Notes under the pieces: generated by a model
What the model was told of the DNA's origin: nothing
Database searches by the model: none
The model's input: the letters and a program-made list of their open reading frames with translations, nothing else
Assembly: GCA_001972305.1 (NCBI GenBank)
Contig: BDDD01001357.1
Span: 1 to 64,000, forward strand
Direction of reading: 5' to 3'
DNA length: 64,000 nt
Source of the DNA: Cephalotus follicularis
Taxonomy: Eukaryota > Streptophyta > Magnoliopsida > Oxalidales > Cephalotaceae
Position numbers and translations under genes: made by a program
Part shown: one piece after another, positions 46,828-58,105 of the stretch
How the letters are laid out: every line of letters begins with the position of its first letter
How positions within the stretch are numbered: the stretch's first letter is position 1

Positions 46828-49558
46828 GTAATGACCTCGATTTTCAATTAATGTATATTGCTCTAATTTTAAATAAAATATACATTTTAATTGAGATTAT
46901 TTGTCCAATTATCAAAATAATTATGATTAGTGTATGCTTGGGTTGAATTGAGATGCAAATTCGTAAAACAAACTTAAGGAACCCTAAAATCAGCTCAAAC
47001 AACCGACTGTCACAGGGTAACAGTCAACTGGTTTATTCGTGGAAGAGACAGTCGACTGTCACAGGACGACAGTAGACTGGTTGATTCGTGGAAGAGACAG
47101 TCGACTGTCACAGGACGACAGTCGACTGGAACGGCATAGAACAGGTGTCTGTCCATGCATGTGAGACAAAGCAGAGGTAGTGCATGATGGACAGTGTTAT
47201 GCGAGTCACCAGCTGCCTTAACATGCAAGGGTGGTGTCTTGCATGTGCTCTATTCCTCCTGTAACCTGCAAACAGAAGATTGGAAGGAGAGAAAGTGAAT
47301 GGAAGTAATGAAAATGTGAGAGAGAAAAGAGATGGTTGAGTTAATGGAATCTGACGATTTCTCAGACTTCTAAGCATTATATCAGCTATTAGAATAAAGT
47401 GTGAGTGTTAGAAAACACTAAGGATAGAGGAGATCTTGCTGGAAATTCTTGAAGCTTGCATGTTGGAAGTTGAAGTTTCAAAGGGAGTTGAAGCTTGAAT
47501 CTCCCTGGTAAGTCACCAATCCGAGTCTGCTGATGTTGATGATGTAACTGGGAGAATGTTAGCTATATATATATATATAACTTATGTTAACATGATTAAG
47601 GATAATAAGTCTGGAATTGAAATAAAATTGGAAAAGGGTTCAAAGCAGAAGTTGAAACTAGGAACTAATAATGATAAGCTACAAATTGAATATTAGGTTG
47701 TTAGTGGATTAAATATACAGATGATAGTAATATATATCCACTGATAACATGATTATGAATGATTAAATTACTGGGATTAGAGCTGATTGGTAGGGAGAAG
47801 TTAAAAAGGGTAAAATTTGAGGCTTGATAAATAATTGATAAGCTACTGTTGGAACTGGTAATTGACTAGGTAATTAGTTAAATGTACTGGTTAAATGTCT
47901 GAACCTTCGAACATGCAATGGTATAGATCAATTTTGCTGAGATTGGAAGATTAAATAGGTGGAAGAGCTTTGGACATTAAAGAGAGAAATCAATCCAAAT
48001 TGATTTCGGAATAGCGTTTAAGGTAGGGATATTGACATGTTTTCGAAGATATAATGTGCATATCCTGTGTGGATAATTTCCTGTTTGATTGCATGTGTTG
48101 TTGAGTTAGTATTTTGGACATTGAACATGCATGCCCTGTCACTGCCTGTTGATTTCTGGGCAAAGCAGTCGACTGTTCTTCATGACAGTCGACTACTCAA
48201 TCAAACCAGTTGACTGTTAAGAACAAGTAGTCAACTACTAAATCAAACAACCGACTGTTAACAGTCGACTGTCCTAAGATAAATTTCTGATATAGGTACT
48301 GTTTAGGCCTTAAATTTGAATGTAATTACCCTGGCCTCCATATGGGATGATTGTAACAGTCAATTCTGGCCTTATATAATTACATTAAAAAATTAAACAA
48401 CGTATGCACTCCTTGTGAGAGTTGTGCAAGAATGACTACGGTATGCTAACGACCTTATTGAATCCTTGAATTGCTATTGTCCTTTACTATTTTGATGTAT
48501 ATGCTACTGTTACAATTAGTATATACTAGTTTTGGTGTTCATAAACACTATTGTTCCCTTACTTTCAAATAATTGAACCAACTAAGTGCTATGTGCACAA
48601 TTAATGATTTTAACTATCATTTTTAAATGAAACCTAATGATTTCTGATTTTCCTCAAAGAGAGGCACCACTACCGTATTGAATACTGTTTCCTCCAAGGA
48701 GATGTACAGTTATTGAAATGTTAAATGTTTCTAAAGAAAACTTCTACTATATTGCATATATTATATTTGTGATATTGTTATTGAATTGATTGAATTGTTT
48801 GTCTATGCTTAAAGTCGTTAGTCGAGTGATGGCAAATATCACTGGCTACGGAGGTAGTCCTAGGTGCCAGGAGTTGGCTAGAGCATCCACCCAAACTTAT
48901 CTGCCCTGCAGATCTTTTGTTAAACTGCCCCCTAACGTTGGCAGTAAATGTTACCTGATCTATCATCTTCGGAGTGTAGGGTGATAGATAGGTGGTACGC
49001 AGTTGGTGCTAGGAGTTAGCGACATGTGTTGCCCAACCACAGTGTGGATTGATTTTACCCTTGTGTGGTATTCTTGAATTGTTCTGTCTATGGCCACTTG
49101 GCATGATTGCTTATATATTGGAATACTTAAATATGTTATTTTAAATATAAAATGTCATACATGTTGCATTTATATATTCCTTATCATGCATTATTGCTAC
49201 TTAGCCAAGTGAGGACAACGGCTAACCCCCTACAATTTCAGATTAAGTGAAGGCATTAGGGGAGGTACTGCTGAAGCCTATTGGGGAGCTTCTATTTTGT
49301 TAAGGTTGTTATTCTTTATGTTTTGTATTGCAACGAACGTTCACACTCCGTTGTTGTTGATTACTTTACCTTTATGTAAAAGGATAAATGTTGGTTTTCT
49401 AGAAGCACGTAGTATGAGCTGCATGCGGATAATTGTATAATCCGGCAATGGAATGCTTCCGCTTAATTTATGAATGTTGTTTAATGTTGGAATGCTCGAT
49501 TATTATTTATATTTAATATCACCATATATGCATGTCATGTGGGAAACGGGGTGTGACA
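46828..49558 (+). repeat. 3' LTR of the Tekay-like element
   Basis: 2,731 bp, 64 bp longer than the 5' LTR. Part of the difference is one extra roughly 49-bp palindrome-bearing unit near 47030-47100 and another short addition near 48205-48235, i.e. in both CAGTCGACTG arrays. Point differences are spread along the rest. Confidence 0.95.
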
Positions 49559-49881
49559 CTTATAGATGTCAATTTTGCCACAGGTGCAAATATTTCATCG
49601 TAGTAAACACCCTCAATCTGTGAGTACCCATTGGCTACTAGTCTTGCCTTATACTTCTCCACTGTCCCATCTGCTTTTAACTTTCGTTTGAACACCCACT
49701 TGCACCCAATTGCCCTTCTTCCAACAGGCAATTTGCACAAACTCCATGTCTCATTCCGGTCTAGCGACTCCATCTCCTCAGTCATGGCAAGCTCCCACTT
49801 ATTGGCATCCTCCATTGATCTCGCCTCCTTTACACTACTTGGTTCATCACCAGTAACATTCAATGCATATGATGCACTCAA
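49559..49881 (-). pseudogene. Copia-2 RT, N-terminal part
   Basis: The minus frame shows ANKWELAMTEEMESLDRNET, AIGCKWVFKRKLKADG, KARLVANGYSQ and EIFAPVAKLTSI, the usual start of copia RT. It ends exactly at the CTTAT duplication of the Tekay-like element and continues at 39428. Confidence 0.9.
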
Positions 49882-50380
49882 AGCACTAGGAAAGGACCGA
49901 GATGGTGCTTTCCTAACTCGTGTTGACCTCTTGAGATCTGGTGTGGTCTTAATCTCTTCATCTGAATCATCATTCTGATTATCAACCTGTTCATTGTTCG
50001 GACTCCACTGACTCAGAATCAGATATATCTAAGGCTATCTGTGGAACTGTATCCTCCACTAGCTTCCCTGGGCTGTCATCAAACATAGTATTCTTGGACT
50101 TTTCTTGAGCTTCCTGAACTGTCTCCTCGTGTCGTGTTTCTCTAAACACAACATCTCTGCTATACACGATACTTCTACTTACTGGATTCCACAGTTTGAA
50201 ACCCTTGACACCATCTTTGTAGCCAACAAACTTGCACTTTTCATATTTACTGTCAAGCTTGCTCCTTTTCTCATTTGGCACATGGACATAAGCATCACAA
50301 CCAAACACATGAACATGAGACAAATTTGGCTTTCTCCCAAGCAATGCCTCAAAGGGTGTCTGGTCTTTCACTGTTGATGT
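49882..50380 (-). pseudogene. Copia-2 integrase C-terminal region
   Basis: TPFEALLGRKPNLSHVHVFG, CDAYVHVPNEKRSKLDSKYE and CKFVGYKDGVKGFKLWNP match the GKKP-type C-terminal region between integrase and RT. A frameshift near 50380 separates it from the integrase core. An acidic linker (DISDSESVESEQ) follows, typical of the hinge before RT. Confidence 0.9.
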
Positions 50381-50383
50381 AGG

Positions 50384-51538
50384 TCATCTGTTCTTCAGAT
50401 AGCAAGCTGTGGCCACTGACTCTGCCCAGAATTTAGGCTCCAAGCCTACCCAACTCAGCATACATCTCGCCTTCTCCGTGAGTGACCAATTTAACCTTTC
50501 GGCAACTCCATTCTGTTGAGGTGTATAAGGAGTAGTCTTCTGCCTTGAAATGCCATTTGCCACACATAATTGCTCAAATTTTCTTGAGCAAAATTCTCCT
50601 CCGTTATCTGTTCGCAGAACTTTGATTTTCCTGTCCAATTGATTTTCGACCAATGCCTTAAATTCACGAAATTTATCAAACACCTCAGACTTATTTTGCA
50701 TAAAATAAATCCAACAGTATCTAGAATAATCATCTATGAACGACACATAATACCTGGATTTTCCAACATATTGGACCGAAGCAGGCCCAAAGACATCACT
50801 GTTAATTGACTCGAGAATACCTATCGCCCTCTTGCCATTGGACTGGAAACTAACTCGGGTTTGTTTTCCATGTAGGCAGTACTCACAAAACCCAAATCCC
50901 ATGGAACAATTTGGAACTCCCTCTACCATCTGACTAGTTGCCAGAGAAGACAGCCCTTTTTCACTGATATGTCCCAACCTATAATGCCATAGCATGGATG
51001 TATCAACCTTATCAGTTTCCTTTTCGCAGATATAGCCTCCACTGTTTGAACTTTTCAAGGTATCTCCAAGCAGTTTATACAAAGTACCATATCGAATTCC
51101 TCGTGCACTGACAATTAATCCATGAGTCATTTTGCACGATGTTTTGTTACAGCTGAAAGTGATACCTGCATCAGCCATCGTCCCAACCGACAATAAATTC
51201 TTACTCATAGTGGGAACATGCATCACCCCAGGAAGAGTTCTCACAGATCCATCACTCATCTTCAACCTCACCTTCCCACGACCAACTATCTTAACAGTAG
51301 TGTTGTCTCCTAGCATAACGTCACCTCCATAAAACTTGTCGTAATCACAAAACCAGTCTCTGTGTGGCGTCATGTGATAAGATGCGCCAGTATCGATATA
51401 CCATATATTACAATCAGACATGGCTGTACAAGCTACAGCCACATACATATCACTTTCACCTTCTTTCTTCTTGGTGCCTGAAGATGTTTCTGCCTCCTTT
51501 CCTTTAACATATTTGTTTTTGCAGTCCTTTTTCAGATG
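50384..51538 (-). pseudogene. Copia-2 protease and integrase core
   Basis: Protease active site WYIDTGASYHMT. Integrase zinc-binding residues: H in MLWHYRLGH, then CEYCLHGKQTRVSF. Catalytic Asp in SDVFGPASVQYV, second in LRTDNGGEFCSRKFE, Glu in TPQQNGVAERLNWSL (the usual Arg/Asn of VAERMNRT is changed). The frame is open for over 350 codons, the best preserved copia pol segment here. Confidence 0.95.
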
Positions 51539-52300
51539 ACATTACTCCTCACATTTCCTACAGCGATACTTCAACTTATCAGATTCATCTCTACTCTTAG
51601 ATCTGCCCTGAGACTTAGATTTATCACCAGATCTATCAAAATTTCCATCGTAGTTTCGGCCTCTAGCAGTTAAAGCCTCTTTCGAGGAACCCTCAGATCC
51701 CTTACGCCACATATCTTCAGACAATAACGCTGAAGAAACGGTCTCATAGGACAGTTCAGCCGTTCCACCACCAACGGCAACAATCAGATTATCCCACGAA
51801 TCCGGCAGTGAACAGAGCAACGTTATAGCTTTATCATCATCCGCTATTTGAACACTAATTGATAAAAGTTGACTTATCACAGTGTTAAACTCATCCAGAT
51901 GTGCAGAAAATGAATCACCCTCATGCATATGAAGATTATACAATTTCTTACGAAGAAATAACTTGTTAACCAAAGACTTACTTTGATATAAGGTTTCTAA
52001 CTTGTGCCATAAGCCTTTTGCCGTTGACTCGTTCATCACATTTGTTAGCACTAAATCTACCAAACAAAGACGGATCAAACCAAGAGCTTTTCGATCCATC
52101 TTCTCCCATTCTTCAATTGCAGTTAGGGTTTCCTTCGATGAAGTCGCATCTGTACCAGATTTTTCTTTCTCCTTCGGTTTCTCCTTTGCGATTGCATACC
52201 ACAGATCCCTGTCAACGAGTATATTCTCCATCTTCATCTTCCACAGATTGAACCTTTTTCCACTGAACTTATCGATCTCAATTCTTGACCCGCTCGACAT
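51539..52300 (-). pseudogene. Copia-2 gag
   Basis: ATG at 52300 (MSSGSRIEIDKFSGKRFNLW) follows the primer site by about 10 bp of leader. The UBN2-like gag core has LWYAIAKEKP, KALGLIRLCLVDLVL, AKGLWHKLETLYQSKSLVNK and LRKKLYNLHMHEGDSF. A zinc knuckle begins CRKCEE but a TAA at 51539-51541 interrupts it, leaving CHLKKDC after the stop. The frame otherwise continues into protease. Confidence 0.95.
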
Positions 52301-52310
52301 CTATGAACCT

Positions 52311-52323
52311 CGCTCTGATACCA
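52311..52323 (-). other. Primer-binding site of Copia-2
   Basis: The minus strand reads TGGTATCAGAGCG, two bases from the 5' LTR end. Confidence 0.9.
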
Positions 52324-52325
52324 AT

Positions 52326-52786
52326 TGAACAATAAATATAGATACCTGTCGAAAAAGCAATTATATAAAGGAAGAGAAGAAAATATTAAATTAACAGAAC
52401 ACGAGATTTATGCTGGTTCACCCAATCTAGGGCTACGTCCAGCAACGGGAGTTTCACTATATTGATCAATAGTCTCCTCACTTCTCTCTTGTTTCAATCT
52501 CTCACACAATAAAAGAGAATATATATAAGCGAAGATACCCTAATAGTTTCTTATCATGTGGCTATTCATGGGCTAAGCCCAAACTACAAACAGGACTAAA
52601 GAAATAGAATTTCTGATGCAAAACAAATAACCAATTTCGGCTACCTTTTGGGGGGGCTGCCCCCGAGCCCCCGTCTACTGTCTGGGCAGCGGGACCCCCC
52701 CTCCCCTCACCGGGGAGCGGAACCCCCGAACCCCCGAGCGTTAGGGTCATAGTACTAATCCTTTGAATTAATCACCAACCTCAACA
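52326..52786 (-). repeat. 5' LTR of Copia-2 with a G/C-rich insert
   Basis: 461 bp. It matches the split 3' LTR except for about 150 bp at 52590-52742, very rich in C on the plus strand, bordered by AGG direct repeats. TATATATA around 52517-52528 may be the promoter. Confidence 0.9.
52590..52742. other. G/C-rich block with G-quadruplex potential
   Basis: The plus strand has runs such as GGGGGGG, CCCCCGAGCCCCCG, CCCCCC and ACCCCCGAACCCCCGAGCG in otherwise A/T-rich DNA. The minus strand, which is the transcribed strand of Copia-2, would carry several G4-G5 runs. It is absent from the 3' LTR, so it was either inserted (AGG target duplication) or deleted there. Confidence 0.7.
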
Positions 52787-52791
52787 ACACT

Positions 52792-53079
52792 CACGTGACA
52801 ATCAAATTACGGATCCAAAATCTCTATAAAGGATGTAAAGAGAGGCGTTGTGGACTAATCACACCACCATAGATGGTGTCATGTCTCCGTGCCAGAGAAC
52901 ATGTCTATGGTACCCCCATAGGTGGTTTTGTCTCAGTATGTCAAAAATTCTTAATAAAATTGATTTTTCCAAAAATCAATTAAAATGAATAAGGATTCCA
53001 TTTAAATCCAAAATTTATCAATCTTATAATCGTGTGTCAAAATGATAATGATTTATCAATCAAACAAATACATATTTAG
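52792..53079 (-). repeat. Gypsy solo LTR, segment 2 of 3
   Basis: Resumes the 21052 LTR after Copia-2. The TGTCATGTCTCCGTGCC...CTATGGTACC block matches the LTR fragment near 11640-11690. Confidence 0.85.
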
Positions 53080-55807
53080 TGTCACGCCCCGAACCATGGG
53101 TTGGGCCCCATGACTCAACACGTGGCAATCCGTACGTTTTATTATCATAATTATTAACCATAAAAATTTAAAACTTAAATAATTACAATAACAATAAACC
53201 ATTCGTTTAATATGTGGATATATAGACCCAGTTCGATACATTTAAAATACACTGCTACAAACCATCAGATAAAATAAGGAAATATATAATTTATTTCTTG
53301 CGAGTCTGATCATAAAACGCACCGTCAAGGAGGAGGAACTTACTATAACTTTATCCTTGATGCTGCTGCGATGTGCCTCCACTACCTGTTCCTGTACCTG
53401 GCCCATTCAAAGGAATGGGTCAGCAACCCTGGGGGTTGTGTAGGTTACCACATATACGGGCACATACCAGAGGAAACAAGAATACAAGCAGAGGAGAAAA
53501 TATAAAGCATGCATATCATGAAAGCAGACCACAATTCATAACATAACATCATCATCCTTTGTCCTCGGACTACTCTACTCAAATCATACATATCAATCAC
53601 TTAACAGAGGAGCCTAGTCCGGTCATTCTATGGTCTGGTCAGTGTATAAGTTTCACCTTTAGGCTAACCTGCCCGCGGAATTCTCCTCCAGGTTCACCTG
53701 CCAAGCGGAATTCGCCCTTTGCTCACCTGCGCTAACGGTTCACCCTTTGGATGATCAGCTCTGGCGGAATTCACCTTTAGGTTCACCATTAGGCGGATTC
53801 GCCCGAGGATCACCTACCTCGCGGTATTCACCCCTTGGGTTCACCTGCTCGACGGCATTCTCCCCAGTTAAGCTCACCTGCTTGGGATCATCCCTATACT
53901 TCCTTTACTATCCTCCTTTCTTTCCTTTTAATATTAGTATTTCATTCCTTAAGCCTGACCAGGGCATAACAGTGTGCATGGGGCCTTCCCATGCATAAGG
54001 CCCATATCTGCATTACTTACATGGCGCATGCATAGCAATATTCATCACGTAGATATCTACCCTGGGACGCATGCACATACATAAACAATTTCCTTAATCT
54101 TTGTGGGTGCATGCGGAGCCAACCCTCATTATGTAACAATAGCCAGGGGACATATACATACTTAAGTGCATGTCTGGGGACAACTTAACATAGGAGCGCA
54201 TGCCAGGGTAAACATCCTTCCCATTATCACCTGCCCGGGGACGCATGCATGTACATAAACCATATTTCCTTTCCTTACTTCTTGAGTGCATGCAGGAGAT
54301 ATATGCCAGGGGTAACGCATGCCTAGCATGCATGCATATTCGGCTCATGGCAGGGGACAACGCCCACGTTGGGTGTGAGCTCGGCTCGTGGCAGGGGATG
54401 CTTAGGTGTATAGTAACTATGGCGCACTGCTTGGGAGCATCCTTGGTCGCATGGAAGGGAGACACCAGGAGGCTTGCATGGCAGGGGAGAACCATGGACG
54501 GCTCCCCTGGCAGTGGCGCCACGGGTATGGCTTCCCGGTATCTCCTTCTCGGGCGTATAGCTTCCCAGGCACGGCTCCTCTGGCTTGTCATCCCAGCATG
54601 ACTTCCCCGGCTTGTCACCTCTGGCTCATATCTCCCCCGGCTTCATCACCTCGGGCACCTCTGGTATGGCTGCCCACATATCGCCACCTCTGGCGTTCGA
54701 CCATGGTGCCTCAGGCACGACACCTTGGGCATCACCACCTCGGGCACAGCACCTCTGGCATCACTGTCATTCTTCCCAGGCGCATGCACAGTGCGTCCCG
54801 GATCCTCGAGCGTCATGCATTTCATGCCTTGGACGCATGATCTTTGCTCTCTGGCGATGGAGGGAGCTCGGCGCCTGACTGTGAGGAGCTGGGCGTGTCT
54901 CCATGCTCGGACGCAAGGCTGGGGAAAGCTCACACTCCATCAAGGCGTCTCTGTAAACGACGCTAGCATGTGACGCAATGCCAGAGCAAGGACAAAGTTT
55001 CCAGGGTGCGCACGTCACTTCCCAAAATGCATGATGGTGTATATTGCTCAATAATGGCCAGGGGACAAATACACATGTTCTATTCTTACATCCTATTATA
55101 TATTCATACAATGATAATAGTAATACACATAGCAAGCACAAATTCACAGGCAGCGGAGTAACACACAACAATCACACACACATACAGGCTGGTAGGTACT
55201 CGGATATGGAGTAACCTACTTGGGGTAAATATTGAAAACGGAGATCGCTTACTCCTCCTAATTCAGGATTTCCTTTGAGCTGGGTCAGCTACACACTTTT
55301 AGCCTTGCCTATTTCTCTTTCCTTGCTCCATCTTTGCTCCCAGGAAATGGGTTATATATAAGAGAAAGTGCAGGGGACATGGGGGCTTCCTTGAACAGCA
55401 CCTCTCTTGTCTTCTACCTCCCCACTCTCTCATTCTCCCGATTTCTCTGGAATAAAATGTGCAAGAAATGGCCAAAGTGTAGCTCTTTGTCCCTTTTTCT
55501 TTTTATAATAGCAACAAAAGAATCCAGAATTCTTAAGAGAATTCTCACGGGTGCAGGTCATACCTGGGCTTGGGCCAGCCTCTTCCTACTTGGGCCAAAT
55601 TACACTTCTCACTTACAAGTACAAAAATCCAATTACTACTCTAGATTCAGCCCAAGGAGAATTAAATAATCTATTTAGCCCAAAGTCATAAATTACATTC
55701 CATTAAGGTCCAAATAAATACTTCATAAAATTCGGTTCTAGTCCAAAAGGTGGGAAAATAATTATAAAACCAAATAATAATTCTTTATAATATTTAGGGG
55801 TCTTACA
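53080..55807 (-). repeat. Gypsy solo LTR nested in the 21052-56881 LTR
   Basis: TGTCACGCCCCG...AGGGGTCTTACA, 2,728 bp, with perfect TTTAG duplications (53075-53079, 55808-55812). It contains two motif-rich zones: GGTTCACCTGCY/GCGGAATTCRCC units (53650-53880), and repeated GCATGC plus CACCTCTGGC/CACCTCGGGC units (54000-54800). Several frames over 100 codons in this zone are side effects of the repeats. A TATA-like ATATATAAG is near 55350. Confidence 0.85.
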
Positions 55808-55812
55808 TTTAG

Positions 55813-56881
55813 GTAGTAAAAAATCAAACATATTTAATCTTACAAAATAATCAAAGAAAGATAATAAGGAACGGAATCCGTATCTTAATTGTTCGAAATT
55901 AATATGCCTGGAAGTATATCAATTCTATGTGTCAAGTCTCCTTAAAATGCATCACTATAGTTCAATATCACACACACTACAAGTACCAACTAAATAATAA
56001 ATAAATAAATATTTATATGAACAAGACTATACAATTTATGAATGATGCACTCGGCAGATAATAAAAATGGACAAAGATGCCTTAATGATGCATTGAACCC
56101 GAGATAAATAAAAAAAAGAACAAAAATGTCAGGTGAATCAATGAACCCATATAAGAAGAATTAATCAAGATTGCATGGTAATGACACTAAATCCGAGGTA
56201 AAGTAAAGAATAATGCAAGGTACTGATGCCGAAAGATAAATTGGGCAATTGAAAGAACTATAATACAAGTTTGATTATTGACACATCATGACACTCGTAA
56301 ACCGAGGGATAGTGCAATTCCTTATACAAACATGAGGAAGAAAACAAAAAGATCATAGTCTTATGATGCGCACAAAACCCAAAAAGAAAAGCAAAGGTGG
56401 ACTTGGTGACTTATGATTGTTTACCCAGTTAACAATTCTATACCTGTGATGCATAGCTACAAACGAACAGTAAAGTTATGTAAAAGAAAGGATTTTGGCA
56501 GGTGTATTTATGCACGCAAATCAAATGGAAAACAAAAAGAAAAAAAGAGGAAAAAAAAAAGAAAGAACAAACCTGTAGAGACTACTGTGACTGAGTGTAA
56601 AGTAAAATTGAGAATAGGGGTTCGAGACTATAAGGTTAGTTAAAAGAGAATGGGTTTTTATGAGTTTTACTGATTATTATATACTTACTAATAAAATATA
56701 TTAGGTCAATGTTAATATTATATTAACTTAACAGGTATAAACTAAACAGGTTCACATCGAAACAAACTGAAAAGTTCAAATCAAAATTATCCAATCCGGT
56801 ATAAATACCCAAAATAATTAATAAATAAATATCATAACAAAAAAAAAATTATAATAACATACAAACATACGGGGTATTACA
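55813..56881 (-). repeat. Gypsy solo LTR, segment 3 of 3
   Basis: A/T-rich. It ends GGGGTATTACA at 56881, followed by TGACA, which matches the bases before 21052. Without inserts the LTR is about 2 kb. Confidence 0.85.
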
Positions 56882-56886
56882 TGACA

Positions 56887-57231
56887 TGATCCATTAATGA
56901 GATGTAGAATACATATGCTATGAATATATCGTTGGAAATAAACCGTACAAAAAAACCAAGAATCGTGTTAATGTATTAGACAAATGATAACAAGTGTGTA
57001 CAAACCTTTATTTTTTATTTTTATTTTTTTATAAACATACTCACAAAATGAAATACTATGTACCTTAAAAGATATATGTACAACACGAATGATTTTCATA
57101 ATTTATTTCAAAAAGAAAAGATTTTTTTTTGAAACATTGCCGAAAAAAGAAGATTTATAAACAAACCATATAATGACAAGTTTTAATCTCATACATAATG
57201 AAATGCAGAACGAAGATACAAATTAACAAAT
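56887..57231. other. Unassigned A/T-rich sequence between LTR and element B
   Basis: Continuation of the locus that lies left of 21047. No ORF or repeat of note. ACAAAT directly before element B could be part of its target duplication; the partner is outside the window. Confidence 0.5.
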
Positions 57232-58061
57232 TGATATGGGAAAAAATCACTTAAACAAAAGAGTGACACGTGTCCAGTACTAGCAGCGATGTGTGTCCTC
57301 TGCCAGGTGTCCTCTGCTTAGATTACCAAGTACCAAGACTTTACAAGCCAAAGTGCGAAACGGTCAGAAGAAGTAGTTTAGTCCTAACTAAGGACTTTGA
57401 GGGAGTCCTCCGCAATTCAGCAGAGGATCGCTGTTTATGATCCGTGAGGGATCCTCGGCCCTTGGTCAGAGGATCTCCTCACCGTTATTAGAATGTTGTC
57501 TACAAATCTGCCTACATTCCAGGAGCTCCAAGTATGGGAAGTTATTAAAGGCTTGGCATCCAATAAAGAAAGATGAGCGATCCTCCGCCTTTCGTCAGAG
57601 GATCCCCACTCCCACAATAGGAATAGAGCCATTACAATAGGCTATATTCCCGAGATTCACTTCCATAATATAAGCCAATAAGGCAAAATTTCATGTGGAG
57701 ATAAAGGAAATCCCAAGATCCTCGGCATTCCCTAGGGAACACTTATTACCTCTGAAACTCAAGCTAAAGCAGTTACAACCCAGCACTATAAATACCAGAA
57801 CGGAAAGCATAACAAAGGTTCGCCATTTTTATACTCAATAGCACCTCAAACACTATTTCTCTGACAAACAACTGACTTTAACATCGGAGTATCCCCGGGT
57901 GAACATCCTCCTGGACCTTCGATCTGTTTGTGCTATTTGTGTAGGGAAGACGATCACACCATTACTCAAACAACCTTTTTCGGGGCATTCACAGCGTTTT
58001 CTCTAACAAATCAAAGTCCTCCACGTAGGATATTGTTGAGGAAATGATTTCTGCATCAACA
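57232..58061 (+). repeat. 5' LTR of element B
   Basis: TGATATGGGAAAAAA to GCATCAACA, 830 bp. TATAAATA at 57787-57794. Repeated GAGGATC/GATCCTC and TCCTCGG/TCCTCCG motifs, looser than the perfect palindromes of the element A LTR. Confidence 0.8.
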
Positions 58062-58062
58062 G

Positions 58063-58080
58063 TTGGCGCCATCTGTGGAA
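58063..58080 (+). other. Primer-binding site of element B
   Basis: TTGGCGCCATCTGTGG starts two bases after the LTR. TGGCGCC-type sites are usual for Tat-related gypsy elements; I cannot assign the tRNA with certainty. Confidence 0.7.
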
Positions 58081-58105
58081 AATACAGCAAAAATCCATCA
58101 AAATC

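Larger units (their letters stand above)
39429..49558 (+). mobile_element. Tekay-like Ty3/gypsy chromovirus, full length but inactive
   Basis: LTRs of 2,667 and 2,731 bp (39429-42095, 46828-49558), perfect CTTAT target duplication (39424-39428, 49559-49563), primer site TGGTATCAGCGC (42099-42110) and polypurine tract AGGGGGGGAA before the 3' LTR. Gag, protease, RT, RNase H, integrase and a C-terminal chromodomain-like tail occur in gypsy order. The tail (IPMVKVLW...) and TGTAATGACC...GGTGTGACA LTR ends suggest the Tekay/Del clade. Several in-frame stops and frameshifts inactivate it. Confidence 0.95.
21700..52786 (-). mobile_element. Copia-2: Ty1/copia retrotransposon with nested insertions
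   Basis: Perfect ACACT direct repeats flank it (21695-21699, 52787-52791). The minus-strand 5' LTR (52326-52786) is next to a Met-tRNA primer site. The 3' LTR (21700-21735 plus 37839-38112) is split by a CACTA element. Coding order on the minus strand is gag, protease, integrase, RT, RNase H, the Ty1/copia order. RT is split by a gypsy element at 39429-49558. Without insertions the element would be about 5 kb. Short LTRs and a single gag-pol frame suggest a Tork-like lineage (tentative). Confidence 0.9.

Noticed and set aside
52590..52742. Organelle-derived insert
   Set aside because: High G/C alone is not evidence; I recognise no plastid or mitochondrial gene in it.
54094..55171. Several frames of 95-174 codons on both strands
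   Set aside because: They lie in the motif-rich part of a solo LTR, overlap on both strands and reflect repeated GCATGC/CACCTC units, with no domain.
21052..56881. A giant 36-kb full-length element
   Set aside because: The two ends are the two ends of one LTR of about 2 kb once inserts are removed; there is no second LTR and no internal domain belonging to it.
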